A DNA stretch of 64,000 nt, taken from the NCBI GenBank assembly GCA_014058105.1, contig JACGCM010001346.1, positions 620,001 to 684,000 of the forward strand, read 5' to 3'. The position numbers and the translations under genes are program-made. This stretch comes from Kingdonia uniflora (Eukaryota > Streptophyta > Magnoliopsida > Ranunculales > Circaeasteraceae). Positions 1 through 9,942 of the stretch are shown here, one piece after another; within the stretch, counting starts at the first letter, position 1; every line of letters begins with the position of its first letter. Below the pieces are notes generated by a model. That model ran no database searches, was not told where the DNA came from, and saw only the letters and a program-made list of their open reading frames with translations.

Positions 1-237
1 GATACCTATATCCGGATAAACATCTATGATCCTTACTTGCCATTTATTAACCCCTTATCACATTTCGAGCACACAAGAAATCTTTACTTATCTGCTCAAA
101 TCTAATATCACTTTATCACATCTACTACTTAAACTTATTTTCACATGAAAATAGTTATTTAAGAAAAACATTCAACATACACCAGTATCCTTCGCACACT
201 GACCATTTGTTATAAACGTTAATTAAAACCCCATTCA
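1..237. other. AT-rich sequence, nothing recognised
   Basis: No open frame, structural RNA, LTR terminus or repeat motif was recognised here. It lies just downstream of the minus-strand coiled-coil pseudogene. Confidence 0.3.
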
Positions 238-686
238 TTAATCCAGATTTAACATTTTAGACAAAGATTTTTCCTCATTTAAGGCACCTTCCGGCACCAG
301 CACATTTGCAACTTCCCAAGGATGATGACCTTCAACCTCCATCGTTATTTCATTGTCGAAAACTTCAGTTCCTTCACAAAAATTCGAAGTCTGGGGTACA
401 TCATCATCTGAACTATCATCACATCGCAGCCCACCAGCCTTCACAACTCTTTTGTAGTATTTTTTCCTTTCTTCAAATTCATCGAACTGCTCCTTAAAAT
501 GCATCCTCACTTCATGGCACTTCTGAAGCTTTTCTTCTTTCATTCAATCTTTCATCTCCTCGAGAAGTTTTATCTGATCCAGCTCCATTGACCTTCAAAC
601 ATCGGCAATATCTTTCTCGAACGGGGATTTCTGCACTGCCAAGGCTTCTTTATTTTCTATCTCTAGCACTTTTTTTACCTCAGCCA
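238..686 (-). pseudogene. C-terminal part of a coiled-coil protein gene, broken
   Basis: One minus-strand frame reads for about 150 codons with only two stops. The upper part is rich in K, E and L in a heptad-like pattern (AEVKKVLEIENKEAL; KLLEEMKD). It is followed by a charged helix (FKEQFDEFEERKKYY), an acidic DDSSDDD run and the end KMLNLD. The upstream part of the same frame appears to resume at 1237-1508, on the other side of the inserted fragment at 686-1236. The architecture (acidic tail after a coiled coil) recalls the C-terminus of ORF-c in the Tat elements of this window, but I see no clear residue identity. It may be an accessory gene of another retroelement family or a decayed host gene. 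No function is assigned. Confidence 0.4.
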
Positions 687-1236
687 CTCGTATGTGAGTA
701 GTGTGCCAAAGGTATTGTTGGATTTGACTGGTGGTACTGACAGCCCAGACAGCTGGTCTGTCAGAACAATATGTGCGCCTGAGGCAGTGTGCCCTACAGG
801 TAATCATGATTTTTGTCCTCATTTCACAGAAAGGTTGTGATTTGATGTTAGGATTTGACTGGTTGGCTTCCAATGAGGTTAAAAAGGTTTGAGAGGCTTT
901 AAATTTACAATTAATTCGAAGTGAGCGTGTACTACGCACGTGAGGGATATGAGGGGTAAATCAGTCAAAACACATTACAGCCGAAAAGCCAGGGTAGTGG
1001 GGGTGGGGTTTAATTAAGTGGTTTGATGTTGTGTCCTTCAACTGGAAGAAGGCGAGCCAAAATGCAGGTACCTACCACATCCACTGTTACCCTGAGAAGC
1101 CCTAGTTTTCTTATCTGTACACGACGGGTCGAGGGTGGAATAAAGAACTTGTTATAGTACGGGGTAACTACGAGAATGTTGAAGGGGAAGACCTTTATAA
1201 GTTGCATCATAGAGTCTATAATCAGAGTAAGTTGCA
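686..1236 (+). mobile_element. Tat-family fragment (copy A) inside the coiled-coil pseudogene
   Basis: This stretch aligns almost base for base with 9335-9875 of element B and, with one large gap, with 55520-57120 of element C. It covers the spacer between ORF-b and ORF-c, including the stem-like CTGTCAGAAC block and the G-box GCACGTGAG at 936-944. It then jumps straight into the middle of ORF-c exon 2 and ends at the intron-2 donor GTAAGT. The jump at about 1005 is the same internal deletion seen in B. Both edges fall inside a minus-strand frame that continues on either side, so it looks like an insertion of a partial element. No LTR end or clear target duplication was found. Confidence 0.75.
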
Positions 1237-1508
1237 TCTGCAGCTTTTCTATTCTTCGCAGACATTTTAACCCCAATGACAGGAACTTCTGCACCTATTG
1301 TTCTTGATCTTTTAAACCCTGCTTCTTGAAAGATTGCACTAAGACGATCTTGATCAAACGCTAAGTTATCGATCATGCCAAAGAATCCCTCTCTTATCTT
1401 ATACAATTTCTCATTTACTTTTGTTATCTTCTTTATCTCCTTCAATGCAGCAACACAGAGAAAAAACACATCTTTACACAACATACAACTAACCTGAAAA
1501 TACATCAA
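1237..1508 (-). pseudogene. Upstream part of the interrupted coiled-coil gene
   Basis: An open minus-strand frame of about 85 codons starts just after a TTTTCAG that would serve as an intron acceptor, suggesting an internal exon. Visible segments are CVAALKEIKKITKVNEKLY, MIDNLAFDQDRLSAIF and AEVPVIGVKMSAKNRKAADA. It runs into copy A at 1236 and seems to continue at 686 with AEVKKVLEIENKEAL. I do not recognise the family. The neighbouring exon-like blocks at 1509-2351 could belong to the same multi-exon gene. Confidence 0.35.
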
Positions 1509-2351
1509 ACTTAAACTTTTAAGTTAACTAACCACAGACCTAGATGAAATACTTTTCTTGTAAGCGGCTCCCCTGAGTCTTTTGGATCGAACTCCTAATT
1601 TCCAGATACTAGTAAATGTTCTTCGGTATATCAACCTCCAGTTGACACCATATCCAAAAACATTGACCTCTTCAAGAACCTTGCGAGACAACGATACCCT
1701 TTTAACTTTAGGTTCGTTGTCATCATGTAGTGCACACAGAAATAATCTAAAGTTATTGCCTCCCCCCCTCTGGCCTTAAGTCTACCATTTATTGTACCAC
1801 ATACCTTAAACATGTCATATACATTCGGATTGAATTGACCTGGGGCTACATTGAAACAAATTATTAACTTTTTCTAATCCGCCGTATGGGGAAGCTTTAG
1901 CCCTTTCTTTATCTGTTCTCGATGTACCAGAATGCCATCTAAGGGTTTGTCCTAGTCGATCATTTTGCATTGATACTTCTCTAGTCTCACATCCCCAGGA
2001 ATACCATATTTTTTTCTTAAATCTTATAATTTCATTGGTCTTTAAACCCTCCATATAACATGCCACATCGTCCTCTTCAACATCTTCTTCCCCATCCCCA
2101 CTGCCTTCTCGATCACTCACCTGAGGCTCATGATCTACACCAGTCTCAATCACTTCTTCTTCAGATACTTCATGCACACTAGGCACTACACTAAACTGTT
2201 CCCCACCCCCTGCGTGTGCACTGCATGAACCTACCTTGTATCTCCCCCCCCCAAATTGTTGCACACACATTCTCACATCGATCATCAAAGGTACTACATC
2301 TTCGAGACTCGCAAATGAATCTTTATCATTATTTAAATTGGGTTCAGCCAT
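1509..2351 (-). pseudogene. Possible N-terminal exons of an unrecognised multi-exon gene
   Basis: A minus-strand frame begins with ATG at 2351 (MAEPNLNNDKDSFASLEDVV) and stays open for 178 codons. It contains a long acidic stretch (DREGSGDGEEDVEEDD) and then a basic patch (RFKKK). A further frame at 1813-1631 includes [20 protein letters not shown]. The acidic low-complexity segment upstream of a basic block is similar in style to the first coding exon of ORF-c in the Tat copies, but no identity is clear. It may encode the N-terminus of the protein whose C-terminus is at 238-686. No function is assigned. Confidence 0.3.
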
Positions 2352-3301
2352 TATTAGAACCTGTACATTAGATTCAATATTTTAACACAGTTAGAATCTT
2401 TCATATGTGATACATATATATATTCCTAAGTTCATATATTCATAAAGATATCGTTGTTGAGATAACTCTCCAACACCTCATTCACTTTACCATCTGCTAC
2501 TATCATTTACATTTATCCTTATGCACAATTCTCGATCTAATTCAAATAAATTAATTCATCTTAGTATTTTATCATTCAAAAGCCATATGTTCAGTTCTCA
2601 ATGTTTTTTCTATGTTTAATAAGTAACCTTGATAACTCTTTAATTTCAACCTTTTTGTCGAAATTGCAAGAATTTCAATAACTTTTTAAAGACGTTTTAT
2701 TTTTTCCTGACAAAAATAGTTATTTCCATTTTTCGAATTCCCTTTCTCCGGCACAAAATCTAACGATAACCGCAAAATCCTAACTCTCTCCGCATATCTT
2801 GCAACCATCTCCTCCCACTGTACTGCAATTACAGCGCCCTTCCCCAATCCCTTTTACTTCTCCTCCTACCCAATTCTCCCCTTTTGACAACCAGAATATT
2901 ACTCTGAATCACCGTCACCCAAAATTTCCAATATCAAATTTACAGACCTACGAGCAGTTTTACTTTCTTCTCCATGGACGTATCTCATTCATTTCCTATT
3001 CATTACACATTATCTATTAATCTATAACCAATGCATCAACTTTTGAAACAATTTGTAAGAATCATTAACCTTGCTTTTGTGCAGCTTCTGTATCCCTCAA
3101 TTTTGCTCGCTTCGCCCTTTCGATCAACACACAAATCACCTCCTTAGCAATCGTATCTAACCACTATAGCAGCGAGCAACAACAGTTATCTCCCTTAATT
3201 TTTTTTTCAATTTGCAAATGATTTGAAGAGTCACCTACCTCCAGAATATTTATAGACCTCACAAGACTGTTCGTCGCACCACTTGGCGACCGTCCAGTTC
3301 C
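2352..3301. other. AT-rich intergenic sequence
   Basis: Low-complexity T-rich and CT-rich stretches lie between minus-strand gene-like blocks. I see no convincing frame, LTR terminus, tRNA or repeat. Pyrimidine-rich plus-strand text near 2770-2990 could be the antisense of a gene leader on minus, but this is not provable here. Confidence 0.25.
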
Positions 3302-3526
3302 TCAAATATAGCGCCTCATGCATTTTTTCTTGACTTCTTTGACTCTTAATCTTCTCCCCATTAATAAACTTCTACATTCGTACTTCAATCCTTCAAATTC
3401 TCGAAGAATTTCTGCAGACACATTCATATCTATCAATGCACGGTCCATCTTTTCCAATAGCTGATTTACATCATTTTCTTTATACTTAATGCTATCACCT
3501 AATGGAACACATCTCGCCATATTCAT
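3302..3526 (-). CDS. Small unrecognised protein (74 aa)
   Basis: An intact frame starts at ATG 3526 (MNMARCVPLGDS), passes an amphipathic helical segment (VNQLLEKMDRALIDMNVSAE) and ends with a very basic tail (RRLRVKEVKKKCMRR). A TATAAATAGGGG box lies directly upstream on minus at 3541-3552. That is so close to this ATG that the start of transcription may fall on it, and the ATG at 3520 is an alternative. The pattern of a short gene with its own TATA box resembles the accessory genes of the Tat elements in this window. No family was recognised, and the frame could be a remnant. Confidence 0.3.
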   Translation of the reverse strand: MNMARCVPLGDSIKYKENDVNQLLEKMDRALIDMNVSAEILREFEGLKYECRSLLMGRRLRVKEVKKKCMRRYI

Positions 3527-3540
3527 TTTGCATATAAATT

Positions 3541-3552
3541 CCCCTATTTATA
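3541..3552 (-). promoter_or_regulatory. TATA box (TATAAATAGGGG)
   Basis: On the minus strand this reads TATAAATAGGGG, a textbook plant TATA box, just upstream of the 74-aa frame at 3302-3526. Confidence 0.45.
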
Positions 3553-3885
3553 CTGTCCTACTAATTCATATACTTATGGGATTATATTCGACGTCAGCTG
3601 CCTATCATTTTATTCAACAACCATCGTTTAAACATAACCTTTATTTCCCTAAGTTTGACACATACATTTTACATTCGACAATTGAACATTCCTTCTAGCA
3701 TACTGAACTTTTTCCTTACATAACATTTACCAGTACAACGCGCTTACATCACGGGCATTTACTCTTCATAAATCCTTCGTTGCTGCTTCATCTTCCCTCT
3801 TCACCAACAACTTTGCTTGAGTTCACATGCAACCACAACGTTCAGGAGGATGCCAAAACTGAAGTTTCACACGAAGCTCAAATTC

Positions 3886-4005
3886 CTACTCAGCCTCCTT
3901 CGCCTCTGCCTCACTCATCCCTTCATAATCCGATTCCTCAGGATCGTCAAAATGCCATTCTATGCTCCACGGACCAAAATGCCGGTTGAACAACATCCAG
4001 TACAT
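3886..4005 (-). CDS. Very small acidic protein (39 aa)
   Basis: The minus-strand frame starts MYWMLFNRHFGPWS and ends EGMSEAEAKEAE before a TAG. It lies about 90 bases downstream of a minus-strand TATAAATAG at 4096-4104. The aromatic first half and acidic last half recall ORF-b of the Tat elements (an AYWW or AHWW motif, then an acidic EE-rich tail), and the TATA-to-ATG spacing is similar (about 80 in ORF-b). This is only a resemblance in layout. It may be a shortened relative or chance. Confidence 0.25.
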   Translation of the reverse strand: MYWMLFNRHFGPWSIEWHFDDPEESDYEGMSEAEAKEAE

Positions 4006-4095
4006 TGCATGCACACGTCAGAATACACCATCACGGGCCAGAGCTCTCGTCTTTACCTTTTTAAGTGAATGTATCCATCTGTAAATAACAACATC

Positions 4096-4104
4096 TATTT
4101 ATAC
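4096..4104 (-). promoter_or_regulatory. TATA box (TATAAATAG)
   Basis: The minus-strand reading is TATAAATAG, about 90 bases upstream of the 39-aa frame ending at 3886. It has the same design as the TATA boxes of the Tat antisense genes. Confidence 0.35.
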
Positions 4105-4439
4105 ACCTTTCAGTGACTACAAAACTCCCCTGTATTTATTATACTTTGAAACTCTATACAGTCCGAGTCAATCAATCAACCTCAAAATCTGTCATTGGCC
4201 CCACACATTCAACTTTACACACAGGCAATAATCGACAAAATTGTATCACAATTTTTTAATCCTATTTAATATTCGATAACATACACAAAAATAGAAACAA
4301 AAAACAATTCAATAAACACATACTTATTTATTTCATAAATTTATTTTTTACATTCGATTACATTCTCAAAAATTATATTCGACATCTATCTCTTTCGAGT
4401 ACATTTATTTTTAAATACTTAATTTTTCTTCCATTACAA

Positions 4440-5121
4440 ATTATCCGCTGTTACTATCACGTCATTGAACTTCTAATGACACGCTTCAGTGGGAAAAAAA
4501 CAACAAAAATTACAAAAACATGCATACGTTCGGCAAGATCTCTAGACGCCCATCCAAGCTTCATATCTTCATCACCAGTAATGATAGTTACCACTTCACC
4601 CCCCTCCACAACTGACTTCATACATTACCTTCACAACCGCATGATGCTACCACTATTTTCAACAGACACATCTTGTCTCTGTTTGATCTTTGTTCCCACC
4701 TCAATACTCTGCTTCGATCACATAACAATTTTTCGTCTCCTGGCCTACACCAAATTTTGTCAAAACGCTCACTGTCTTCAACCACATACCCAATAATAAA
4801 CTATACTTGGGACGACCTCATTCTACCAAACACCACCATCCACCTTCCATACACCTCATATTTAACACCAGCATCCTCAACCTACATTCAATGAACATCA
4901 TTAATTATGCCTCCAAACCAACTTGGCCAGATACAGTTCACCTTGACCTTGGTAATGACATATGCTGACCTCGGAGGATGCTCGACAACCTCTCCAGATT
5001 CTAGTTTTCTTCTCGACATAACTACAAGTACTTCTGCCGAGAATGGGATGATTATAGTATCATATTCCCCAGATTCAAAGAGAATAAAGCCAGTACTCTG
5101 TAGTTGAAGATAGCTCAACAT
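4440..5121 (-). pseudogene. Unrecognised gene with stops and frame breaks
   Basis: Three consecutive minus-strand stretches look coding. The first starts at ATG 5121 and includes RRKLESGEVVEHPPRSAYVI and NCIWPSWFGGIINDV. The second, with one stop, includes VEDAGVKYEVYGRW and GYVVEDSERFDKIW. The third includes GGEVVTIITGDEDMKLGWAS. The repeated G(E)VV motif at both ends may mean an internal duplication. I cannot assign a family. It closes the minus-strand gene block at 1-5121. Confidence 0.3.
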
Positions 5122-6130
5122 TCTGTATTCAAAGATAGCTCAATATTATGGAAGATTTTGTGAGTCCTCGACTTACCCAAAGTAGCCATTGCAGTCGGTC
5201 AAGAAGGAACTGTTAGAGATCCGTAAAGTTCGCCCACTACCCCCGGAATGGGAGACTATTTCTTTCTTTTTGAAAACTATCTGTATATGTTATAAATATA
5301 GGCAGAGAACAGGTTTTAAAGGACCACACGTCTTACATTTCTTTATTCTAAATACTAGCAATACTCGAAAAACTTGTAATTGCTAGCATCTAATAGATTT
5401 TACATCAAATCCTCCTCGAGATCGTGGTTTTTCTCAATTTCTATTAAATTTTCCATGTAAAATCTCGGTTGATAGCCCTTTATTACGCAATCTTTACGAA
5501 CAAGTATTGGCAAAGGTTTTCCTCCCGAAAAGCACACTAATACAGTTGGGTTTGCCTCAAGATCCGTTCCACTTGTATTTTAGTTCTCTAGTATATAAAG
5601 GGGAGTTAGTTTATTTGTTTAGATTATCATTTTGTGTGAGTTTAATCTTTGACAGGCTAGGGTTTGGAAAGACCCCATTAAAGCTTGAGATGCTTGAGAG
5701 ATCATTGTAACCTATTTGATATTATAGTAAATTTTTCGTGGGGAGTGATTTTTCATCTGTAAGGGCTTTCCACTTCCCTTCTCCAGGAAAATATTCTTGT
5801 CCTTTAAATTGTTCTTTCTTTATTTACTACTTGAGTTGGTAATTTCTGCGTATCGTTCTTGTTTGAGAGGAGAGAGAAGTTACCTCGATTCTCAACACGT
5901 TAATGTTTGCGTACCTCAAGGACTAGTTTGTTTGGTTAATGGTTCTTTTCTTTTACAGTAACTGAGGTGCAAAATATCGCTTATGCGCCCTAATAGAAAG
6001 TAAATAAATTCAAATAAATTGGTCTATAATTTGAAATCACAAACAAAAGAATCATATACAATACAATACAATAGCATATCCCAAACTCCGGGCATTGCGA
6101 GTAACAACATCTCATAGTCACGGTATTATA
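5122..6130 (+). other. Unassigned AT-rich stretch, possible decayed LTR
   Basis: Two TATA-like boxes on plus (TATAAATATAGG near 5293 and TATATAAAGGGG near 5591) and a TGTTAGAGAT start near 5210 suggest one or two decayed LTR promoters. The text after 5700 (TTTCGTGGGGAGTG, then a short T-rich segment) resembles the 3' end of a Ty1/copia LTR. No paired LTR, primer site or gag frame is visible, so this is only a hint. Confidence 0.2.
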
Positions 6131-6611
6131 ATTCAAAATTCATCGTAATTCAATGCACCGTCACATTCCAGATCAAACTGCTTAATCATCAATACACATT
6201 TCTCAACGGATATGTTCATTAAGTAGAGAGAAGCTAGGACCGCATTCATTAAAACCAATTTGAAGAAGATTAAACTAGGGCTTAAAGGGAAATTGAGAGA
6301 GAGTAGAAGTTGAAGATCGAATGGAGAGAGGAACTATTGTTTTTGCCAAATGATTTGACGCTATAAAGAGATTTTCACTTAAAGTCGCCAAATTTAAAGC
6401 CTTTTTTTAGCACAAACCGAAGACAAATTTTTTGCTGAAGATCCGACGGCTTGGTTTTAAACTTTAGATCGAAAACAAATCCGAGCCATCAAAATAATCC
6501 TGCACGGGAAAAGGGTGATCGACGGTCTAGATTAGGAATTAACCGATCACCTAAATTCTTAGTATTATCGATAGAGTACAGCGTACCAATCCGGGCTTTA
6601 CTACTACTGTT
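6131..6611 (-). other. Promoter- and leader-like stretch on minus
   Basis: Read on minus, there is CTTTATAGCG followed by a CT-rich leader-like run (TTCCTCTCTCCATTCG, TCAACTTCTACTCTCTCTC) ending in AAGCCCTAG. This is typical of plant 5' UTRs. No following coding frame was found. Homology between the two LTRs of element B stops at 6612, so this sequence is outside the recognisable LTR. Confidence 0.2.
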
Positions 6612-7121
6612 CTGCCGAAGGTAAACAACAAAAGGGTTGGGGAGAATTTCCTTAACCTCTCCTTGGTTCCCCATCTCTATTATTTATAGAACATAGGAAG
6701 GGCTGAGTCACCAATGTTAGGTCAGATTACAAGGGCACTATCCAGATATTACGGCGTGGGTATGGGCGCCGGATATGTCAGAACTGTCACTGAAACAGTT
6801 GTTGGGTCTGCCTCTGTACTTTAGTACTGTTGCAGTGGTTGGGCTTGTCACTGTAGCTGCAAGAACCAGCAACTACGCCATCTTGTCTATTGAGTTGGCA
6901 GTCTGTCACATCATACTTCGACCATGTGTAGATATGGTCAAAGTGTTTCCGCTGTGATGTGGCATCCGCCCTCGAGGCTTGTTTAGAGTCGAGGCATCGT
7001 CTTCGGATGATCTTTGGGAGGCTTGTTTGTGGATTTGACTATACTTTGAGATGTTCGAGTAGGCTTCGAAGTGGCATTCGAGTATCTGTTTAGGGTAGAA
7101 GGCTGCTTCTAGGCTACTACA
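6612..7121 (-). repeat. 3' LTR of element B, truncated
   Basis: It aligns with 17890-18313 and with the LTRs of C (52931-53647) and D (33839-34655). On minus it starts TGTAGTAGCC, the same start as the D LTR. Homology ends abruptly at 6612, so the U5 end is missing. Confidence 0.8.
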
Positions 7122-7139
7122 TTCGCCCCCCCCCCCCTC
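7122..7139 (-). other. Polypurine tract of element B
   Basis: On minus, a GAGGGGGGGGGGG run sits directly before the TGTAGTAGCC start of the 3' LTR, where plus-strand priming occurs. The G run is longer than in D (GAGAGGGGGCC). Confidence 0.75.
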
Positions 7140-7292
7140 AGCGAAGGTCTCAAAAATAGGTATAGAGGCGTTTGCTAAGAAAAACTGTTTGGCATTGGAA
7201 GATGAACCTTTTGACTATTGGTTCCCGGGTAGGTAATAAAAGAGGGCAATAAAGAGATGTTTGTGGTTATAGGTTAATAAATGAAATGAGGC

Positions 7293-7300
7293 TATAAGTA
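7293..7300 (+). promoter_or_regulatory. TATA box of ORF-a in B
   Basis: TATAAGTATGGG lies 85 bases upstream of the ORF-a ATG. The same box is present at 53816 in C and, as TATAAATATGGG on minus, at 33669 in D. Confidence 0.6.
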
Positions 7301-7377
7301 TGGGTTAAGAGGGTAGGGATGCTGTGTACTCTTCTTCTCTTTCTTCTACAAATTTTTTGAAAGAAAAAAAATACTCT

Positions 7378-7716
7378 ATGGATACCACGCCCAATATGCT
7401 CTATCAGAAAAGAATGGGATTCACCCGGGACCGTCGCGTAGGGCGGATGACTACTGAATTCCATATGAAGTTCTTTGAGCAACATGATCTGGATTGGGAC
7501 ATGTCGGATATGGTGGAGGTAGAGGCTGGAGAGCTCATAAACGGGAAGCCTTATGCCTATCTTTGGGAGCAACTGAAGTACAACTTTTCAACTTCGGAGA
7601 AATGTTACCTCTTTTTGTCGGATTTGCCCCACTGCCTCATTTGTGCTGATGAGGAGATGGAAGAACAAAGCTCAGCTTGTGGAACTGGACCTTCTGAAAC
7701 TAGGGCTGCTGTTTGA
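7378..7716 (+). CDS. ORF-a of element B, antisense accessory protein
   Basis: An open frame of 112 codons starts at ATG 7378 (MDTTPNMLYQKRMGF). Three copies (B, C, D) share the core RMGF-RD-RVGR, ELHMK or ELHVK, QHDL or EHDL, then NGKPYAYLWEQL and a C-terminal SLVCAEE or CADEE. Conservation of amino acids over a diverged DNA background suggests it once made a protein. The start codon is intact only here: the same position is ATA in C and AGG in D. It runs opposite to gag-pol, first after the 3' LTR, and has its own TATA box. I do not know the family. It may be a distant duplicate of ORF-b. Confidence 0.6.
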   Translation: MDTTPNMLYQKRMGFTRDRRVGRMTTEFHMKFFEQHDLDWDMSDMVEVEAGELINGKPYAYLWEQLKYNFSTSEKCYLFLSDLPHCLICADEEMEEQSSACGTGPSETRAAV

Positions 7717-8264
7717 GGCAGTGGTAAAGATGATGGTGATAGTGCAAGGTTTTTTTTTGTAGGTTTGTATTTGGAGGTTTTTATTTTTACTATAGTTTGA
7801 ATGTATTTGGGTATGTAAATTTACTGTTTCGGTTGTTGTAATTTGGAGAATGGAATGAGAATAATATTTTGCTGCATATGTGAGTCTTTGTAACTGGTAA
7901 GCATTGGAAACGAATATACATGTAGGCACGATAGTAAATTTATCTCATCGAATGTTAATGGGTAGTTCTGAATAATGCTAGAAAAGGTGACCTCAAAGGG
8001 TAGTGATGTGGTCAAAGAAAATTAACTCTATGTTAGTTAAGACTTGGTGAAAGAGATTGGAGTCGATGTGTGAAAATGGTCGATGGTTCGATTCTGGAGA
8101 TTTGTTCAACTGCAAGCCATTGTAAATTGTGTTTCCATGCGCATGCAAATGAAATGGTTACGTCTGGGAAGTTGTAGAGGTTGGACTATTAAGTTTTCAA
8201 TGAGGGAAATTGAAGATAGAAATTAATTTGGCTTGGGAAGAGGGAAAGTTGAAATTTTCCTTCA
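7717..8264 (+). other. Spacer between ORF-a and ORF-b of B
   Basis: A T-rich 3' flank of ORF-a is followed by promoter sequence of ORF-b. No conserved coding frame was seen. The equivalent spacers are 54240-54647 in C and 32749-33209 in D. Confidence 0.4.
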
Positions 8265-8274
8265 TATATAAAAG
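8265..8274 (+). promoter_or_regulatory. TATA box of ORF-b in B
   Basis: TATATAAAAGGGG lies about 82 bases upstream of the ORF-b ATG at 8347. Copies C and D have TATAAAAGGGG and TATAAAAAGAG at 83 and 80 bases from their ATGs. Confidence 0.65.
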
Positions 8275-8346
8275 GGGCTGTTGTGAAGAGGATTTCTCTT
8301 CTTTCTTCACCTTTCTTCATCTTTCTGCTTTCTTGCTCGGATCAGA

Positions 8347-8691
8347 ATGTATGATTCTACTTCGCAAAACAGCAGTCAAGTTCCAGTACTCGCACAAGAG
8401 AACCAGGCGGCAGTAATGGTCAGGTGAATACATGAGGCGGCGTTGGGGTTACAACGAAGGTTTGGTATTAACCAAGACATTGATACGGAGATGCCAAATA
8501 TTTTTTTGGTCGAACCTCGGGCACCTGTTACAGGCATGCCCTCCCCGTACTGGTGGAGAATATTACAGATGATGGGACCATTACCCTGCCACTGATTGTC
8601 CCTGCTTGAGTCATTTACGGAGGATATTATGGACAAGGAGGATGCTGGTGCTGTGCCTGTGGTCGAAAAGGAGCATCCCGCTAATAATTAG
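8347..8691 (+). pseudogene. ORF-b of element B, two internal stops
   Basis: The frame from ATG 8347 to TAG 8691 matches intact ORF-b of C (54731-55048) and D (32353-32667) throughout. Shared motifs are ALGLQRRFG, VEPRAPVTGMP, YWWRILQMM, PLPCH and EDIMDKEDA, with the end HPANN. Two TGA stops interrupt it, one just before IHEAALGLQ and one after PLPCH. The N-terminus carries extra residues compared with C and D. Function unknown; I see no signal peptide or membrane segment. Confidence 0.7.
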
Positions 8692-9334
8692 GGTCTTTAT
8701 CTATTTTGGTAACTGTTTTTGGTATGGTGGTATGTTGGCTACTTGCATTAACGATTAGTATTGTGCTGTGTTGTTTCTAAAGTTAATAAAATTAGGTGTT
8801 GGTAGTATAATCTGTCGAATTATTTTTCAGTACTATGTCCAAAAGAATTATGAATATTCGAAGTATAATTTTGATCCTTCGAAGTAACAGGCTTGAACTA
8901 TGGAAGAAGGAGGTCTAATCTATCGAAAAGAAAATTATTGATCTGTCGATGTTAAAAGGTCTGGTCTGTGTAGACATAATTTTTTGAACTGTCAAAGTAA
9001 AAAGTTTATAATCTGTCGAAGTAGAAGTTTGGCCTGTTGAAGGAAAATTGTGATGTATAAGTAGAATTCTGAACTGTTATAGTAAAAAACTATAATCTGC
9101 CAAAGTGGGTGGTTAATCTATCAAAATGAACAATGTTATTATCGAGGTAGAAGTCTAATTAGTCGAAGTAAAAAATTACAGCTTGTCAAAGTAGACTGAT
9201 GATCTGTCGAAGTAATAAAGGCATAAGGTTATGAATTGACGAATATGCTGCAGATCGAATGTTCAATATATTTGGTAATCGAATTTGAGGTTATTTGTGG
9301 ATAAATGCTTGAGACGCTGTATTGTCGATTACTA
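8692..9334 (+). repeat. Degenerate short repeats (TGTCGAAGTA-like) after ORF-b
   Basis: From about 8816 to 9220 the motif CTGTCGAAGTA recurs, imperfectly, roughly every 25-35 bases between A-rich or T-rich spacers. A shorter run of the same kind lies at 55230-55330 in C and traces lie at 32040-32230 in D. It looks like a locally expanded minisatellite within the ORF-b/ORF-c spacer. Confidence 0.5.
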
Positions 9335-9867
9335 GTATGTGAGAAGTGTGTCGAAGGTTTTGTTGGTGACTGGTTGCACTAACAGCCCGGACAGCTGGTT
9401 TGCCAGAACGGTATGTGCGCCTGAGGCAGTGAACCGTACAGGTAATCATGATTTTTGTCCTCATTTCACAAAAAAGTTATGATTTGATGTTGGGATTTAA
9501 CTGGTTGGCTTCGAGTGAGGGTAAAAAGGTTGAGAGGCCTTAATTTTGCAGCTAATTCGAAGTGAGCATGTAGTACGCACGTGAGGGATATGAGGGATAA
9601 ATCAGTCAAAACACATTACAGCCGAAAAGTCGGGGTAGTGGAGGCCAGGTTTAATTAAGTGGTTTGATGTTGTGTCCTTCTACACGAAGAAGGCGAGCCA
9701 AAACGCAGGTACCTACCAATTCCAGTGTCACCCTGAGAAGCCCTGGCTTTTTGATCTGTGCACGACGGGTCGGGGGTGAAATAAAGACCTTGTTATTGTA
9801 CAGGGTAACTACGAGAATATTGAAGGGGAGGACCTTTAAAAGTTGCATCATAGAGTCTATAATTTGA

Positions 9868-9942
9868 GTAAGTTTGTTGTTGAACAATTGTTCTTAATGT
9901 ATTTCTCGAATAAGCGGTAAGCATATTTTGTTTGTTCTGCAG
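9868..9942 (+). other. Intron 2 of ORF-c in B
   Basis: It starts GTAAGT and ends TTCTGCAG, 75 bases. It joins exons in phase 1 to give S-PKILSSENLRNYF. Equivalent introns are 57118-57195 (C) and 30220-30296 (D, minus). Confidence 0.7.
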
